DNA of 64,000 bases from Sphingobacteriales bacterium (GCA_004144175.1 SEFT01000008.1:1-64000), one strand, 5' to 3'; positions 1 to 8,030 are shown, counted from the stretch's first letter. Numbers and translations: made by a program. Notes: generated by a model from the sequence alone, not told the origin.

Positions 1-144
1 AAGCTACCACTAGGCTCGCCTGAACGGGCTACCCAGCACTCACAAATCCAGAGTCTCGTTGCCAGTATTAACCGGCGTTTTATTGGCAGCCAAAAAGCGA
101 ATGATATCCTGATTGAACGCAATCCTTTTATGGTCCCACTTTGA
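1..144 (+). CDS. C-terminal fragment of an unidentified protein, cut by window edge
   Basis: Frame 1 is open from the first base to the TGA at 142-144 and encodes 47 residues ending RNPFMVPL. The next gene starts on the overlapping TTG at 141, a tight spacing consistent with one operon. The fragment is basic and shows no motif I recognise. It could be the end of a phage early gene or of a lysogeny-module gene. Whether it is a real gene cannot be settled without the upstream sequence. Confidence 0.4.
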   Translation, partial: KLPLGSPERATQHSQIQSLVASINRRFIGSQKANDILIERNPFMVPL

Positions 145-395
145 GCTCATCGCATCCATATACTAGCGACACTGCAAACGCACCGAGAGAAACTGGTCAC
201 ATTGCAGAGTCGTCCGAAGTTATCAAAAAGGAAGCCAAAAACGATTTCCCAAACAATGAGGCTTTCGCAACGTTCCTCGGATTCAAGTCCAGAGCAGCAG
301 TAGAAGGGGTGTATGCAAAAGGGGGTAAAGGCGCTCGTGAAACCATCGCGGCCATGAGAAATTATTTGTCGATCAAGCAACCCGCACAAGCCTAA
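141..395 (+). CDS. Small phage protein of unknown function
   Basis: 84 residues from a TTG start that overlaps the preceding stop. The N-terminal 30 residues are polar and probably disordered. The C-terminal half (about 35-80: FPNNEAFATFLGF ... AMRNYLSIKQ) looks like a compact helical module, with the pattern of a small DNA-binding or helix-turn-helix fold, but no family is recognised. It heads a run of small + strand genes. Confidence 0.5.
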   Translation: MSSSHPYTSDTANAPRETGHIAESSEVIKKEAKNDFPNNEAFATFLGFKSRAAVEGVYAKGGKGARETIAAMRNYLSIKQPAQA

Positions 396-398
396 CCC

Positions 399-521
399 AT
401 GAACTTTTTCGACTTCATCCCCAGCGCCGAAGCGCAAGTATGGCTCCACTGGCTTTACCTGGCTGCGATTACCGGCACGCTCGCAATTGCTGGCTTCTTA
501 TTCCTGAAAGGCAAAATCTAA
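399..521 (+). CDS. Single-span 40-residue membrane protein
   Basis: A short ORF (ATG 399, TAA 519-521) filling the gap between two neighbours with 3-4 bp spacing. It starts MNFFDFIPSAEAQVW, followed by one hydrophobic helix of about 22 residues and a KGK tail. The tight packing and single clean membrane span argue that it is real. Function unknown; small phage membrane peptides of this kind are common in early regions. Confidence 0.5.
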   Translation: MNFFDFIPSAEAQVWLHWLYLAAITGTLAIAGFLFLKGKI

Positions 522-525
522 TACT

Positions 526-828
526 ATGAGTGTTCAAATAATCACCTTAGAATCTCCGGCACTATTCCAATTGATAGCCGATGCAAAGAAAGAGGGCTAT
601 CTGAAAGGCAGGGAAGAAGCAGGGATAATACAGCCAGACCCCGAGCAATGGGTAACGTTCTACGAGATAGAGGAAGAGCAGTACGGTATGGTGTGCGTGC
701 GCACGCTTATGAACTACTCGAAGTCTATGCACAACCTTAATGTTAAGCCGGTAGAGAACGGCCGCCACGCTATACAACGCAAGGACATACCAAGACTGCT
801 ACTATTCATCAAAAGAAAAGGAAAATAG
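526..828 (+). CDS. Small phage protein, possibly DNA-binding
   Basis: 100 residues. The middle (about 43-93: WVTFYEIEEEQYG ... RKDIPRLL) resembles the layout of excisionase or helix-turn-helix type proteins of Bacteroidota mobile elements, with a short basic C-terminus (FIKRKGK). The similarity is weak and by eye only. It sits 4 bp after a small membrane peptide and 2 bp before the next ORF, in an operon-like run. Confidence 0.5.
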   Translation: MSVQIITLESPALFQLIADAKKEGYLKGREEAGIIQPDPEQWVTFYEIEEEQYGMVCVRTLMNYSKSMHNLNVKPVENGRHAIQRKDIPRLLLFIKRKGK

Positions 829-830
829 CC

Positions 831-1193
831 ATGGAAGATCTACTAAACATATCACCGGTCTTAATGGTTGGGCTAATAGGTGGCGGTGTGGGCGTGGCGC
901 TTAGTGTAGTAATGCTTACGATAGACGGTATAAAGGCTTGCTTCAAATGGGCATCTAAAGGCTCTCCTATAAAGAGACTAGCCAATAGCAGATATGACAA
1001 CCTGATAGCTGCAGTATTGATAGTATTAAGTGGTGGAGCAGCAGTAGCAGGTACACTAAGGGAAATGAGCTACGACCCTTATTGTACTCCGGTAGTAGCA
1101 GTAAAGCCAGCCAAGAGAGCCAGGAGAAGGGAGTATGACATGAAGGGTGCCGGTTCTTCTTTCAGTAAGTCAACAGTAGTAACAGCACAGTAA
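831..1193 (+). CDS. Two-span membrane protein of unknown function
   Basis: 120 residues with two clear hydrophobic helices (about 8-31 and 58-76), separated by a basic loop (KWASKGSPIKRLANSRYD). A polar basic tail (KRARRREYDMKGAG) follows. Topology suggests both ends on the same side of the inner membrane. No family recognised. It lies 2 bp after its neighbour, so it is probably co-transcribed. Confidence 0.55.
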   Translation: MEDLLNISPVLMVGLIGGGVGVALSVVMLTIDGIKACFKWASKGSPIKRLANSRYDNLIAAVLIVLSGGAAVAGTLREMSYDPYCTPVVAVKPAKRARRREYDMKGAGSSFSKSTVVTAQ

Positions 1194-1243
1194 TTCCATT
1201 CTATTAATAATAAATAATCTCTCTTCTTAAAAACGCACTCTTT

Positions 1244-2185
1244 ATGAGCACACAATCAATTGCAAAAGTAAAAGGTTACAAGGTAGCTAATCCGGAAGGT
1301 AAATGCCGCGGGTATCAATACGAAGTTGGCAAAATATATACCCACGAAGGGACCGTCAAGGTTTGCGGTTCAGGCTTTCATTTTTGCCGAATAGCTGCGG
1401 ACTGCTTCAACTACTACTCATTTAATAGTAGCAACAAAGTTTTTGAAGTAGAGGCATCTGGCACGATCGAACATGGTGACGACAAAAGCGCCTGTTCTGA
1501 ATTGCTTATTGTACGTGAAATAGATTGGAGCGAGTTGTTGACAATCGTAAATACTGGCAAAGACAACACAGGCTTAGGGAACACCGGAGACAGGAACACC
1601 GGAGACAGTAACACCGGAGACAGGAACACCGGAGACAGTAACACCGGATACAGGAACACCGGATACAGGAACACCGGATACAGGAACACCGGAGACAGGA
1701 ACACCGGAAACTGGAACACCGGAAACTGGAACACCGGAAACTGGAACACCGGAGACAGGAACACCGGAGACAGGAACACCGGAGACAGGAACACCGGAAA
1801 CTGGAACACCGGAAACTGGAACACCGGATACAGTAACACCGGAAACAGGAACACCGGAGTGTTCTGTACGGGCGAAGAAAAAATAAAGCTATTCAACAAG
1901 CCTTCGGATTGGACAATAGACGATTTCGAGAATAGCAGAGCCTATCGCCTAATGTGCGATTATGTAGATACTAAAATGTGGGTGAATGAAAGCGTAATGA
2001 CTGATGAGGAAAAGCTAAAGTACCCTTCCTATAAGACTGCCGAAGGTTATTTAAAGGATATCCCCTTCAAAGAAGCCTTTACTAATGCATGGCATAACTG
2101 GCAAGAGGATTCGCGTTCCGCGTTTACATCGCTACCAAATTTCGACAAGGACATTTTCTTTCAAATAACAGGCGTTCAGCTTTAA
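1244..2185 (+). CDS. DUF7666-like protein with a pentapeptide-type NTGxx repeat array
   Basis: 313 residues in three parts. Residues 1-100 (GYKVANPEGKCRGYQYEVG ... GFHFCR) match the pattern of the N-terminal domain called DUF7666 in phages. Residues 103-207 are 21 perfect-register copies of N-T-G-x-x, where xx is mostly DR, DS, YR or NW. Residues 208-313 are a globular C-terminal region. Repeats with a 5-residue period usually form a right-handed four-sided beta-helix; in Qnr-type proteins such helices mimic DNA and bind gyrase. Binding to gyrase here is speculation. The domain order and repeat are seen; the fold is inferred. Confidence 0.75.
   Translation: MSTQSIAKVKGYKVANPEGKCRGYQYEVGKIYTHEGTVKVCGSGFHFCRIAADCFNYYSFNSSNKVFEVEASGTIEHGDDKSACSELLIVREIDWSELLTIVNTGKDNTGLGNTGDRNTGDSNTGDRNTGDSNTGYRNTGYRNTGYRNTGDRNTGNWNTGNWNTGNWNTGDRNTGDRNTGDRNTGNWNTGNWNTGYSNTGNRNTGVFCTGEEKIKLFNKPSDWTIDDFENSRAYRLMCDYVDTKMWVNESVMTDEEKLKYPSYKTAEGYLKDIPFKEAFTNAWHNWQEDSRSAFTSLPNFDKDIFFQITGVQL
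1550..1864 (+). repeat. 21-copy 15-bp tandem repeat coding for NTGxx
   Basis: Twenty-one in-frame 15-bp units. Copies 3 onwards are almost identical at DNA level (AACACCGGA plus six variable bases), with only four or five different units shuffled. Synonymous divergence is nearly absent, which points to recent expansion by slippage or unequal crossing-over. Copies 1-2 are the diverged edge. It is coding, not a CRISPR, since there are no unique spacers. Confidence 0.95.
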
Positions 2186-2196
2186 TCTCTCTTCTT

Positions 2197-2571
2197 ATGG
2201 AAACACAAAAAGCATTTCACTTTAGTACGCCGATACCTGGTAGTGACCCAATAGTAAACCTACACATAGCAGGCTTTGCAGAGTTTGACGGCGAAGAAGT
2301 AGACGTAAGACAAGGTTCGATATCAATGGTAATGAATGGCATCGATGTTACCTGCCTTGTAAAGTCGCTTGATCCGTACCAGTTAGAATACATCTGGAAA
2401 TCTATTTACGCTCATGCATATAAGCTATTTGATGTGTATGAGCCAGGCAAAAGGGAATCGAGGGAAGTAGCACCATTGCCCGATGTATTTGGGAGTGTAA
2501 AGGTTATCTGTGAGGACTACAACAAGCGCATCATCCCCGGCTACGCATCAATAGGTAATGGTGCAGTATAG
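2197..2571 (+). CDS. Hypothetical phage protein
   Basis: 124 residues, mixed alpha/beta, no signal peptide or membrane span, no motif recognised. The first half is beta-rich (AFHFSTPIPGSDPIVNLHIAG); a helical section follows (LDPYQLEYIWKSIYAHAYKLFD). The start ATG at 2197 lies directly after a CT-rich leader also seen before the gene at 1244. Confidence 0.55.
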   Translation: METQKAFHFSTPIPGSDPIVNLHIAGFAEFDGEEVDVRQGSISMVMNGIDVTCLVKSLDPYQLEYIWKSIYAHAYKLFDVYEPGKRESREVAPLPDVFGSVKVICEDYNKRIIPGYASIGNGAV

Positions 2572-2581
2572 CAGTATTCTA

Positions 2582-2601
2582 TTCTCTTAACTAAAATAAA
2601 A
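2582..2601 (+). repeat. 20-bp leader repeat, copy 1
   Basis: TTCTCTTAACTAAAATAAAA ends 7 bp before the start codon of the C5 methyltransferase. An identical 20-mer occurs at 3282-3301 before the next gene. Related CT-rich strings (AATCTCTCTTCTTA) precede the genes at 1244 and 2197. It may be a translation or promoter element. Confidence 0.7.
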
Positions 2602-2608
2602 ATTAAAG

Positions 2609-3274
2609 ATGTCAAAGTTAAAGCTGTTGGATTTGTATTGCTGTGGTGGTGGCGCAGGCTGGGGGTATCACTTTGCAGGCTTTGAAGTGACAGGGGTAGA
2701 TATCGAAGCACAGCCAAAATACAGGGCGGGCAAATTCATACAGGGTGATGCCATAGAATATTTAACTGCCAACTATAATGATTTCGATGTTATCCACGCA
2801 TCCCCGCCGTGCCAAAGATTTAGCAAGTCAGCTCAACAATGGCGCAAGGACGGCAAAGATTACCCAGACTTAGTAGAGGCAACACGAAAGGCATTGATTG
2901 ACACAGGCAAGCCTTACATAATAGAGAATGTTGAAGGGGCCCCGTTAATTAATCCTATTCTTTTATGTGGGGGGATGTTTGAAGGCTTGAAAATGTACCG
3001 CCATAGACTTTTTGAAAGCAATCTTGAGATTAGCGCACCGCCACATCCCGTGCATACCCACAAGCAGGCAAAGATGGGCAGAAAGCCTAAACAAGGAGAA
3101 TACATTCAGATGGTGGGGCATTTCTCTGGCGTAGCAATGGCGCAGGAAACAACCGGGTTAACCTGGCTAGGGCAATATGAACTAGCGCAGTGTATCCCGC
3201 CCCAATATACTCAGCATCTGGGTAAGCAGATTATAGAATACTTGTCACCCCAAAAATACAACCAGGTAGCATAA
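2609..3274 (+). CDS. Phage DNA (cytosine-5) methyltransferase
   Basis: 221 residues, short for the family. It would transfer a methyl group from S-adenosylmethionine to C5 of cytosine in phage or host DNA. Visible motifs: SAM-binding motif I near residues 7-17 (LDLYCCGGGAGWGY), motif II acid (VDIE, 30-33), the catalytic PPCQ loop (66-69, Cys68) and the ENV motif (106-108). An RHRLFES segment at 131-137 fits motif VIII. The target-recognition region is very small. No restriction endonuclease lies nearby, so it is probably an orphan enzyme protecting phage DNA from host restriction or marking it for another purpose. Confidence 0.88.
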   Translation: MSKLKLLDLYCCGGGAGWGYHFAGFEVTGVDIEAQPKYRAGKFIQGDAIEYLTANYNDFDVIHASPPCQRFSKSAQQWRKDGKDYPDLVEATRKALIDTGKPYIIENVEGAPLINPILLCGGMFEGLKMYRHRLFESNLEISAPPHPVHTHKQAKMGRKPKQGEYIQMVGHFSGVAMAQETTGLTWLGQYELAQCIPPQYTQHLGKQIIEYLSPQKYNQVA

Positions 3275-3281
3275 TCAATCT

Positions 3282-3301
3282 TTCTCTTAACTAAAATAAA
3301 A
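3282..3301 (+). repeat. 20-bp leader repeat, copy 2
   Basis: Exact second copy of the 20-mer at 2582-2601, here 11 bp before the ATG of the gene at 3313. Identity over 20 bp in short intergenic gaps suggests a functional leader, or a recent duplication with gene insertion between the copies. Confidence 0.7.
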
Positions 3302-3312
3302 CAGCTCACACA

Positions 3313-3615
3313 ATGAAAAATCTCCTTACAAGAATCATCAGCTACTTATTTGAGTCTATCTCTCTATGGTTTGAACAAGATAAAGAGCCAGTAGAGCTAT
3401 CTGTAAAAGAGTTTGAATCCATGCTATTAAAAGGCATAGCAGAAAGCAGAAATGACTTCCAGATAGATAACTGTATCGATCTCATAAAAAGGTACAAGGG
3501 CGAGGGCGCAGAATACGAAGCAGCAATAGCCAGGCTTGACAGAGCCATCATCTTAAAAAGGTATTTGATCTCTACACCTGTAAAGGCTAGTGTTAAACGG
3601 TATCAGCTTTCTTAA
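3313..3615 (+). CDS. Hypothetical helical phage protein
   Basis: 100 residues, predominantly helical. The first 20 residues (MKNLLTRIISYLFESISLWF) are amphipathic and could associate with membrane. The rest is charged (IDLIKRYKGEGAEYEAAIARLD). No family recognised. Confidence 0.5.
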   Translation: MKNLLTRIISYLFESISLWFEQDKEPVELSVKEFESMLLKGIAESRNDFQIDNCIDLIKRYKGEGAEYEAAIARLDRAIILKRYLISTPVKASVKRYQLS

Positions 3616-3693
3616 ATCTCATCCGATCCCAATACCTCCAGATAACAGGAAAAGAAATTCAATAATCAAAAACCACACTAAAAACAAACAGTT

Positions 3694-3951
3694 ATGCAAT
3701 TAGAAATTACAGGCGAGATATACAGCCAGCTATACGCCAAGTTTAGAGATAGGCTATATGTGTACGAAGCTTTTTCGGATGCCAACGGAGATAACCCAGT
3801 AGGGGTAGGCCATCCGTGTTTAGAAACTATATGGGGAATTAAAGATAGGAACGCTCCTTTCATTTCTACTTACCAGATGAAGCCTATGGTATCACAAGTT
3901 GAATGGCACACCCAATACTTCCTTTATGTGGAAGACCCAATAGTAGAATAA
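3694..3951 (+). CDS. Hypothetical phage protein
   Basis: 85 residues, no membrane span. Aromatic-rich C-terminal half (HTQYFLYVEDPIVE). Preceded by a 78-bp gap that is AT-rich and holds no clear hairpin. Not recognised. Confidence 0.5.
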   Translation: MQLEITGEIYSQLYAKFRDRLYVYEAFSDANGDNPVGVGHPCLETIWGIKDRNAPFISTYQMKPMVSQVEWHTQYFLYVEDPIVE

Positions 3952-3975
3952 TAAACCTCCTAATAACCACACTTT

Positions 3976-4227
3976 ATGAATAGCACATACAAAGAACTTG
4001 AAAGGCGTATAGATAGCCTGAAAGATTTCACCGGATCATTTAATGACTGGTACACCAAAGTATATAACCTGAGGATGGAAGTATATGAGTGTCATGCGGG
4101 TTATGATATTGAGGATACTGAAATGTTGGAACTACTGACAAAGCTCAATTCCAACTCTTACAGAGTTCCTAACAAGTACCAAGCCAGCCACTACGACCGC
4201 GCAATGAACGATGACATATACGACTAA
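3976..4227 (+). CDS. Hypothetical phage protein
   Basis: 83 residues, charged, helical at the N-terminus (YKELERRIDSLKDFTGSFNDW). No recognised motif. Spaced 24 bp from the upstream gene in the early operon. Confidence 0.5.
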   Translation: MNSTYKELERRIDSLKDFTGSFNDWYTKVYNLRMEVYECHAGYDIEDTEMLELLTKLNSNSYRVPNKYQASHYDRAMNDDIYD

Positions 4228-4268
4228 TCCCCCTTCAAAACATTAACAACTTAGAAATAGAATAAGAT

Positions 4269-4721
4269 ATGCAACAAAGAGAAATAAAGTTTAGGGTGCT
4301 TCATGGCAAGTCAGGGCACCCAATAGCCTTAGAGTCATTCACAAAAAGGGGATGGACTTACCAATTGATGAACAACTTAGTTAATGAAGGGTATGATGCG
4401 CCACATTACCAAGGTGTATTTATCGAGTCTGAATGTGGATGGACAGAAGGCTTACCACGTGTGCAATACACTGGACAAAAAGACAAGAACGGTGTGGAGA
4501 TATACGAGGGGGATGTGTGTAATGTACGGGCTATTGGTGCTAATTATCCTATTAATTACGTAATACTTTTTAACGATGAATTGGCATTCAGAATGCGATT
4601 CATAGACAGATACAAAAACGGAGAAAGTAGTTTTTACGATAGCCCAATCCAGGTAGACCAATGCGACATCTTTGAAGTCATAGGCAATATATACTCCGAT
4701 CCTGAATTGATTCAACCCTAA
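4269..4721 (+). CDS. YopX family protein
   Basis: 150 residues with the family layout: N-terminal REIKFRV (residues 4-10), the central YTGQKDKNGVEIYEGDV block (about 67-83) and the C-terminal DIFEVIGNIYSDPEL segment (135-149). YopX-domain proteins are widespread in temperate phages of Firmicutes and Bacteroidota; their role is not settled. The length is typical and all three blocks are intact. Confidence 0.85.
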   Translation: MQQREIKFRVLHGKSGHPIALESFTKRGWTYQLMNNLVNEGYDAPHYQGVFIESECGWTEGLPRVQYTGQKDKNGVEIYEGDVCNVRAIGANYPINYVILFNDELAFRMRFIDRYKNGESSFYDSPIQVDQCDIFEVIGNIYSDPELIQP

Positions 4722-4732
4722 AAATATAATAT

Positions 4733-5194
4733 ATGAATACACTAACAAATGAACAAGTAGCGAAGGTATTTGCTATGCACTTAGGGTGTGAAGTGTTGTG
4801 TGATACTGAGTTGAAAGGATACATAACAGGGTATTCTGGGTATGAGCAATTAGAGATTCAGCACCATGATGGGGTACACGCCGACGAAGAGGCAACCATT
4901 TGGCAGATGGAAGATGTAGTAATGCTCTTGCGCCCATTGTCCTCTATGACGGATGAAGACAAAATAAGGTTAAGCCTACAATGCGGGTGCCTTGAAACAC
5001 TGACAAAAGATTATTTGATAGAAGTCGCTACCGAAATATTGAATGATATGAATCAGCATTTGAGTTGGCAAGGGTACCAAGCACTTATCGATGGCGGATA
5101 TGATGTGCCGTTATACTTCGCTCCTAATCATCCTGACAATGGAAAGACCGCAATTGAATTGCAACTGGCAATTGATTCAACCCTAGCCCCATGA
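4733..5194 (+). CDS. Hypothetical phage protein
   Basis: 153 residues, acidic, no signal peptide or membrane span. The first 70 residues (LTNEQVAKVFAMHLG ... GYEQLEIQ) resemble small beta-barrel phage proteins carrying a repeated 'tunable setting' layout, but no family is assigned. The stop overlaps the ATG of the next small ORF by 4 bp (ATGA), indicating translational coupling. Confidence 0.55.
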   Translation: MNTLTNEQVAKVFAMHLGCEVLCDTELKGYITGYSGYEQLEIQHHDGVHADEEATIWQMEDVVMLLRPLSSMTDEDKIRLSLQCGCLETLTKDYLIEVATEILNDMNQHLSWQGYQALIDGGYDVPLYFAPNHPDNGKTAIELQLAIDSTLAP

Positions 5195-5394
5195 GCAAAC
5201 ATTCCTTTAATAGTAAAAGAGAAGAAGAACTAAGCCAATCCTTCTCTAAAGAAAGAACGCAATCTATTGATATGCTACTATACATGGAAGGAGATAAAAG
5301 AATACCAAACAGCTTAAAACAATCAAATGGAAAAATCTCAATCAATAGCGAACCTGGCGAAAGCTCTGTTACAGTTTCAGGGGAACATGGGTAA
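5191..5394 (+). CDS. Small polar ORF upstream of erf
   Basis: 67 residues, starting on an ATGA overlap with the preceding gene and running 68 bp into the ERF gene in another frame. Sequence is polar and serine-rich; the last 25 residues are probably forced by the ERF reading frame. It may be a genuine coupling peptide or chance. The overlapping start supports it; the long out-of-frame overlap argues against a conserved C-terminus. Confidence 0.4.
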   Translation: MSKHSFNSKREEELSQSFSKERTQSIDMLLYMEGDKRIPNSLKQSNGKISINSEPGESSVTVSGEHG

Positions 5395-5917
5395 GATCCT
5401 AAAGGACGAAAGCAACCCGTTCTTTAAATCTAAGTACGCCACACTATCGAATATCCTCGAAAATATTCAAAAGCCACTGGCTGAGGCTGGGCTGTGCTTT
5501 ACACAATTGCCGGACGGATCGGATGGGCTTACCTCTATGCTGATGCACGCAGAAAGCGGCGAATACCTGATGGCTACCTACGCTGTACACGCAGAAAAGA
5601 ATAGCCCGCAGGCGGTAGGATCGGCCATTACCTATGCACGCCGGTACGCATTAGGTGCAATGCTCGGGTTAAACATCGATGACGACGACGACGGTAATGC
5701 AGCCAGCCAGCCAGCAAAACAACAGGTTGATCCGTACACCCAAAAGTATAAGACGGTAGCCGAGGTTGAAAAGGTGCTAAAGACCTGCAAGACTGTACAG
5801 CAGTTAGGGAATCTCTTTATTGCCAATTCAGCTATGGTTGACGGTGACGCAAAGCTGAAAGATGCCTTTACCGAAAAGAAAAGTGATTTTTCTCCCATAC
5901 CAAAAGTAGCAGGGTAG
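5327..5917 (+). CDS. erf: ERF family single-strand DNA annealing protein
   Basis: 196 residues. ERF proteins bind and anneal single-stranded DNA in phage recombination, usually circularising or repairing the genome. The hallmark N-terminal block is present (IANLAKALLQFQGNMGKIL, residues 7-25, then NPFFKSKYATL, 30-40). So is the GSAITYARRYALGAMLGL block near residues 97-114. An acidic stretch (DDDDDG) and a poorly conserved tail follow. The neighbouring NinB-like and nuclease genes fit a recombination module. Confidence 0.88.
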   Translation: MEKSQSIANLAKALLQFQGNMGKILKDESNPFFKSKYATLSNILENIQKPLAEAGLCFTQLPDGSDGLTSMLMHAESGEYLMATYAVHAEKNSPQAVGSAITYARRYALGAMLGLNIDDDDDGNAASQPAKQQVDPYTQKYKTVAEVEKVLKTCKTVQQLGNLFIANSAMVDGDAKLKDAFTEKKSDFSPIPKVAG

Positions 5918-5920
5918 TAT

Positions 5921-6328
5921 ATGAAAGTAACACCAACGCAAAGTAGGGAGATCGACGGCATACTGATAATAGAAAGCCAGAAAGGTAATAGCCCGATAAA
6001 AATACACGGTGAGAAGATGCTGGGTGTAGAAGTAGACAATGATTTGGTTTATGGATTGGGTACAGCAGGTAAGAAAGAAATAATAGGTAAGGTGGATTGC
6101 AACACATTCAGCATGTTCTATTTCGATCCCTACGAAGTAAAATTCAGAAGGGTTGCCCGCCCTGTTATTGACACACCTGAAGATGACGACTTTGACTATT
6201 ACGAAGATGATAAGCAGTGCTGTTTCTACTGCGGACACGAATTTAATAGTAGTGGGCGGTGCAATACTACGGGCTGCGAGGGGAATAGCGGCCCTTTCAA
6301 CCAACTAATAATAAACGGGTACGATTAA
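5921..6328 (+). CDS. Phage protein with C-terminal zinc-ribbon-like motif
   Basis: 135 residues. The first 85 are beta-rich. An acidic segment (DDDFDYYEDD, about 87-96) leads to cysteines spaced CCFYCGHEFNSSGRCNTTGC, which could hold one zinc ion. Its position between ERF and NinB-like genes suggests a role in DNA transactions, but no family is recognised. Confidence 0.6.
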   Translation: MKVTPTQSREIDGILIIESQKGNSPIKIHGEKMLGVEVDNDLVYGLGTAGKKEIIGKVDCNTFSMFYFDPYEVKFRRVARPVIDTPEDDDFDYYEDDKQCCFYCGHEFNSSGRCNTTGCEGNSGPFNQLIINGYD

Positions 6329-6338
6329 CTACAAGTGT

Positions 6339-6743
6339 ATGCCAGTAGAGTTTAAAGCTACAACAGATGCAGCAGGCAGGCTCATAATGCCACCTGAAGA
6401 AAAGGCAAGGCTTGCTAAATGGGCAGCAGAAAACCCATGTAAAGAAGTAGTAATGGCAGTAGCGGTAGTCGAGGATAGAAGAAGCTTACAGCAAAACGCT
6501 TATTACTGGGATGTAGTAATACCTGCTATGCAAATAGGGTATGAAAGAACAGGGGTAAAGCTCCGTAAAAAGGAAGAGGTGCATGCCCAGCTAAAACAGG
6601 ACTTTAACTACGACGCTTCCACCGCCGATTTATCAAAGAAAGAGTTCTGGGACTACATGGAGATAATGGCACAATATGCCGCTGAATACATGCGTATTGA
6701 AATAAAGCTACCTAACCAAGAAAGGAATAAACAACTAAAGTAA
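6339..6743 (+). CDS. NinB-like recombination protein
   Basis: 134 residues. The segment EDRRSLQQNAYYWDVVIPAM (about 47-66) matches the RS.QQN..YW signature of NinB/Orf-type proteins, which in phage lambda act with the single-strand annealing protein in recombination. The rest is helical (KLRKKEEVHAQLKQDFNY). Its place two genes after ERF agrees with this. Assignment is by motif and context. Confidence 0.65.
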   Translation: MPVEFKATTDAAGRLIMPPEEKARLAKWAAENPCKEVVMAVAVVEDRRSLQQNAYYWDVVIPAMQIGYERTGVKLRKKEEVHAQLKQDFNYDASTADLSKKEFWDYMEIMAQYAAEYMRIEIKLPNQERNKQLK

Positions 6744-6748
6744 AAAGT

Positions 6749-7672
6749 ATGAATACAACTGCATCAAACAAAAAGGCTGGCGAAGCATGGACCGCGGAAG
6801 ATGAAGCGTATCTAACTGCAAACTTCGCCACTGTGCCTAACAGAGAACTCGCTAGAAGAATGGGGCGCACCTATGAGGCCATCAGGTGCCGCGGTCAGGT
6901 GATGAAACTAAAAAAGGTCAGGAATGTAAGAGATCGAGCCGTTTACCAAAGAAAGGAGGTGCCGAAAAAATACATTCAGTATGTGCCTTGGCTTATGGAG
7001 CATTATGGCAAAGTGCCTGTACAAGAAGTAGCAGCGCACATGGGTATTTCTATGGATAACACGTGTACCACTTTCGTTTCAGCATTGCGAAGAGCAGGGT
7101 ATGCCATACCACGAGGGGACTTTAAGCGAAAAGATACGGGATGGATGGACGCAATATTGGTTTATGTAAAAGAGAATTTTAGCAAGAAGTCAAGACAGGA
7201 AATATGCGCCCACTTAAACATAACAAATCGTACCCTTTCCACATACCTGTCTCACTGGCGCGCTAAAGGAGAAGTGTTTATAAAGCCCTCGCCTTATCCG
7301 ATAGGCACTATTCGGAAGACCGAAAAAAGAGGGTGCGTTTTGCAGGAAATACGTACAGAGCGCGGCTGGGCTTATTATAAGAGTACTACGATCAATCCTA
7401 AACCAAGACAGCCTAAACCAAGAAAAGAGCGCCCGTCAAGAGCCAAGGTTTTCTCACGCGTTTTACCGAAAGAACCAAAGCCGCAGCCAGCCCGCAAGAT
7501 TCTGGAAGACGCCAAGTTTATCAAATCAATGCTGGGCGAAAAGGTTATTAAGATCAAGCCGCGCACCGAGGGCAAAGTACTGGTAAAACTTGATACAAGA
7601 ACATCGGTGTACGCGGAGCCTGGCTACAACATAGAAGAACTACGAAGCAAGTATCTACGTAAAACCGCATAA
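6749..7672 (+). CDS. Multi-domain helix-turn-helix DNA-binding protein
   Basis: 307 residues. The N-terminus (WTAEDEAYLTANFATVPNRE, about 14-33, then AIRCRGQVMKL) has the SANT/Myb-like pattern used for DNA binding. Two further helix-turn-helix-like segments follow near residues 75-110 and 128-165 (SRQEICAHLNITNRTLSTYL). The tail (about 210-250) is very basic and proline-rich (KPRQPKPRKERPSRAK). It is likely a DNA-binding regulator or accessory replication factor; which one cannot be said. Confidence 0.65.
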   Translation: MNTTASNKKAGEAWTAEDEAYLTANFATVPNRELARRMGRTYEAIRCRGQVMKLKKVRNVRDRAVYQRKEVPKKYIQYVPWLMEHYGKVPVQEVAAHMGISMDNTCTTFVSALRRAGYAIPRGDFKRKDTGWMDAILVYVKENFSKKSRQEICAHLNITNRTLSTYLSHWRAKGEVFIKPSPYPIGTIRKTEKRGCVLQEIRTERGWAYYKSTTINPKPRQPKPRKERPSRAKVFSRVLPKEPKPQPARKILEDAKFIKSMLGEKVIKIKPRTEGKVLVKLDTRTSVYAEPGYNIEELRSKYLRKTA

Positions 7673-7682
7673 ATCACTTTTT

Positions 7683-8030
7683 ATGACAGACCACAACCAA
7701 GATTTAGTAAAGACACTACGCCGGATATTCTACTGTAACAGAATTATCAATTCTGACTTAGAACTGGTTTTTATGACAATTGGGCTGGCCCCGAATTTCA
7801 AGCAAAGGGTAAAGCGCATGATATCCGATATAGAATGGATGCGCCAGCAGCTTGCAACAGCTTCTCCCAATTCAGAGACACGAGACATTATCATGGCAAA
7901 CATCACCAGCGAACACGCCAAGGATCTTACAGAATGGCTGGACATGGGTATAAACTGTAAGAACCTGGAAGAGGTAACAGAAGTATTGCAATCGGCAAAA
8001 GTAAACGTATCTGAAAAGGAAGCAGCCTAA
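7683..8030 (+). CDS. Hypothetical phage protein
   Basis: 115 residues, largely helical, no signal peptide. Includes an amphipathic block (FKQRVKRMISDIEWMRQQLATA) that could form a coiled coil. Starts 10 bp after its neighbour. Not recognised. Confidence 0.55.
   Translation: MTDHNQDLVKTLRRIFYCNRIINSDLELVFMTIGLAPNFKQRVKRMISDIEWMRQQLATASPNSETRDIIMANITSEHAKDLTEWLDMGINCKNLEEVTEVLQSAKVNVSEKEAA

Noticed and set aside
1550-1864. CRISPR array
   Set aside because: 15-bp units in direct contact, in frame with a protein, without unique spacers.
1414-1899. Reverse-strand ORF of 161 residues with FPVFQ-type repeats
   Set aside because: It is the exact complement of the NTGxx repeat array and has no independent start context.
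2609-3274. Restriction-modification system with the C5 methyltransferase
   Set aside because: No endonuclease gene next to it; neighbours are small phage ORFs.
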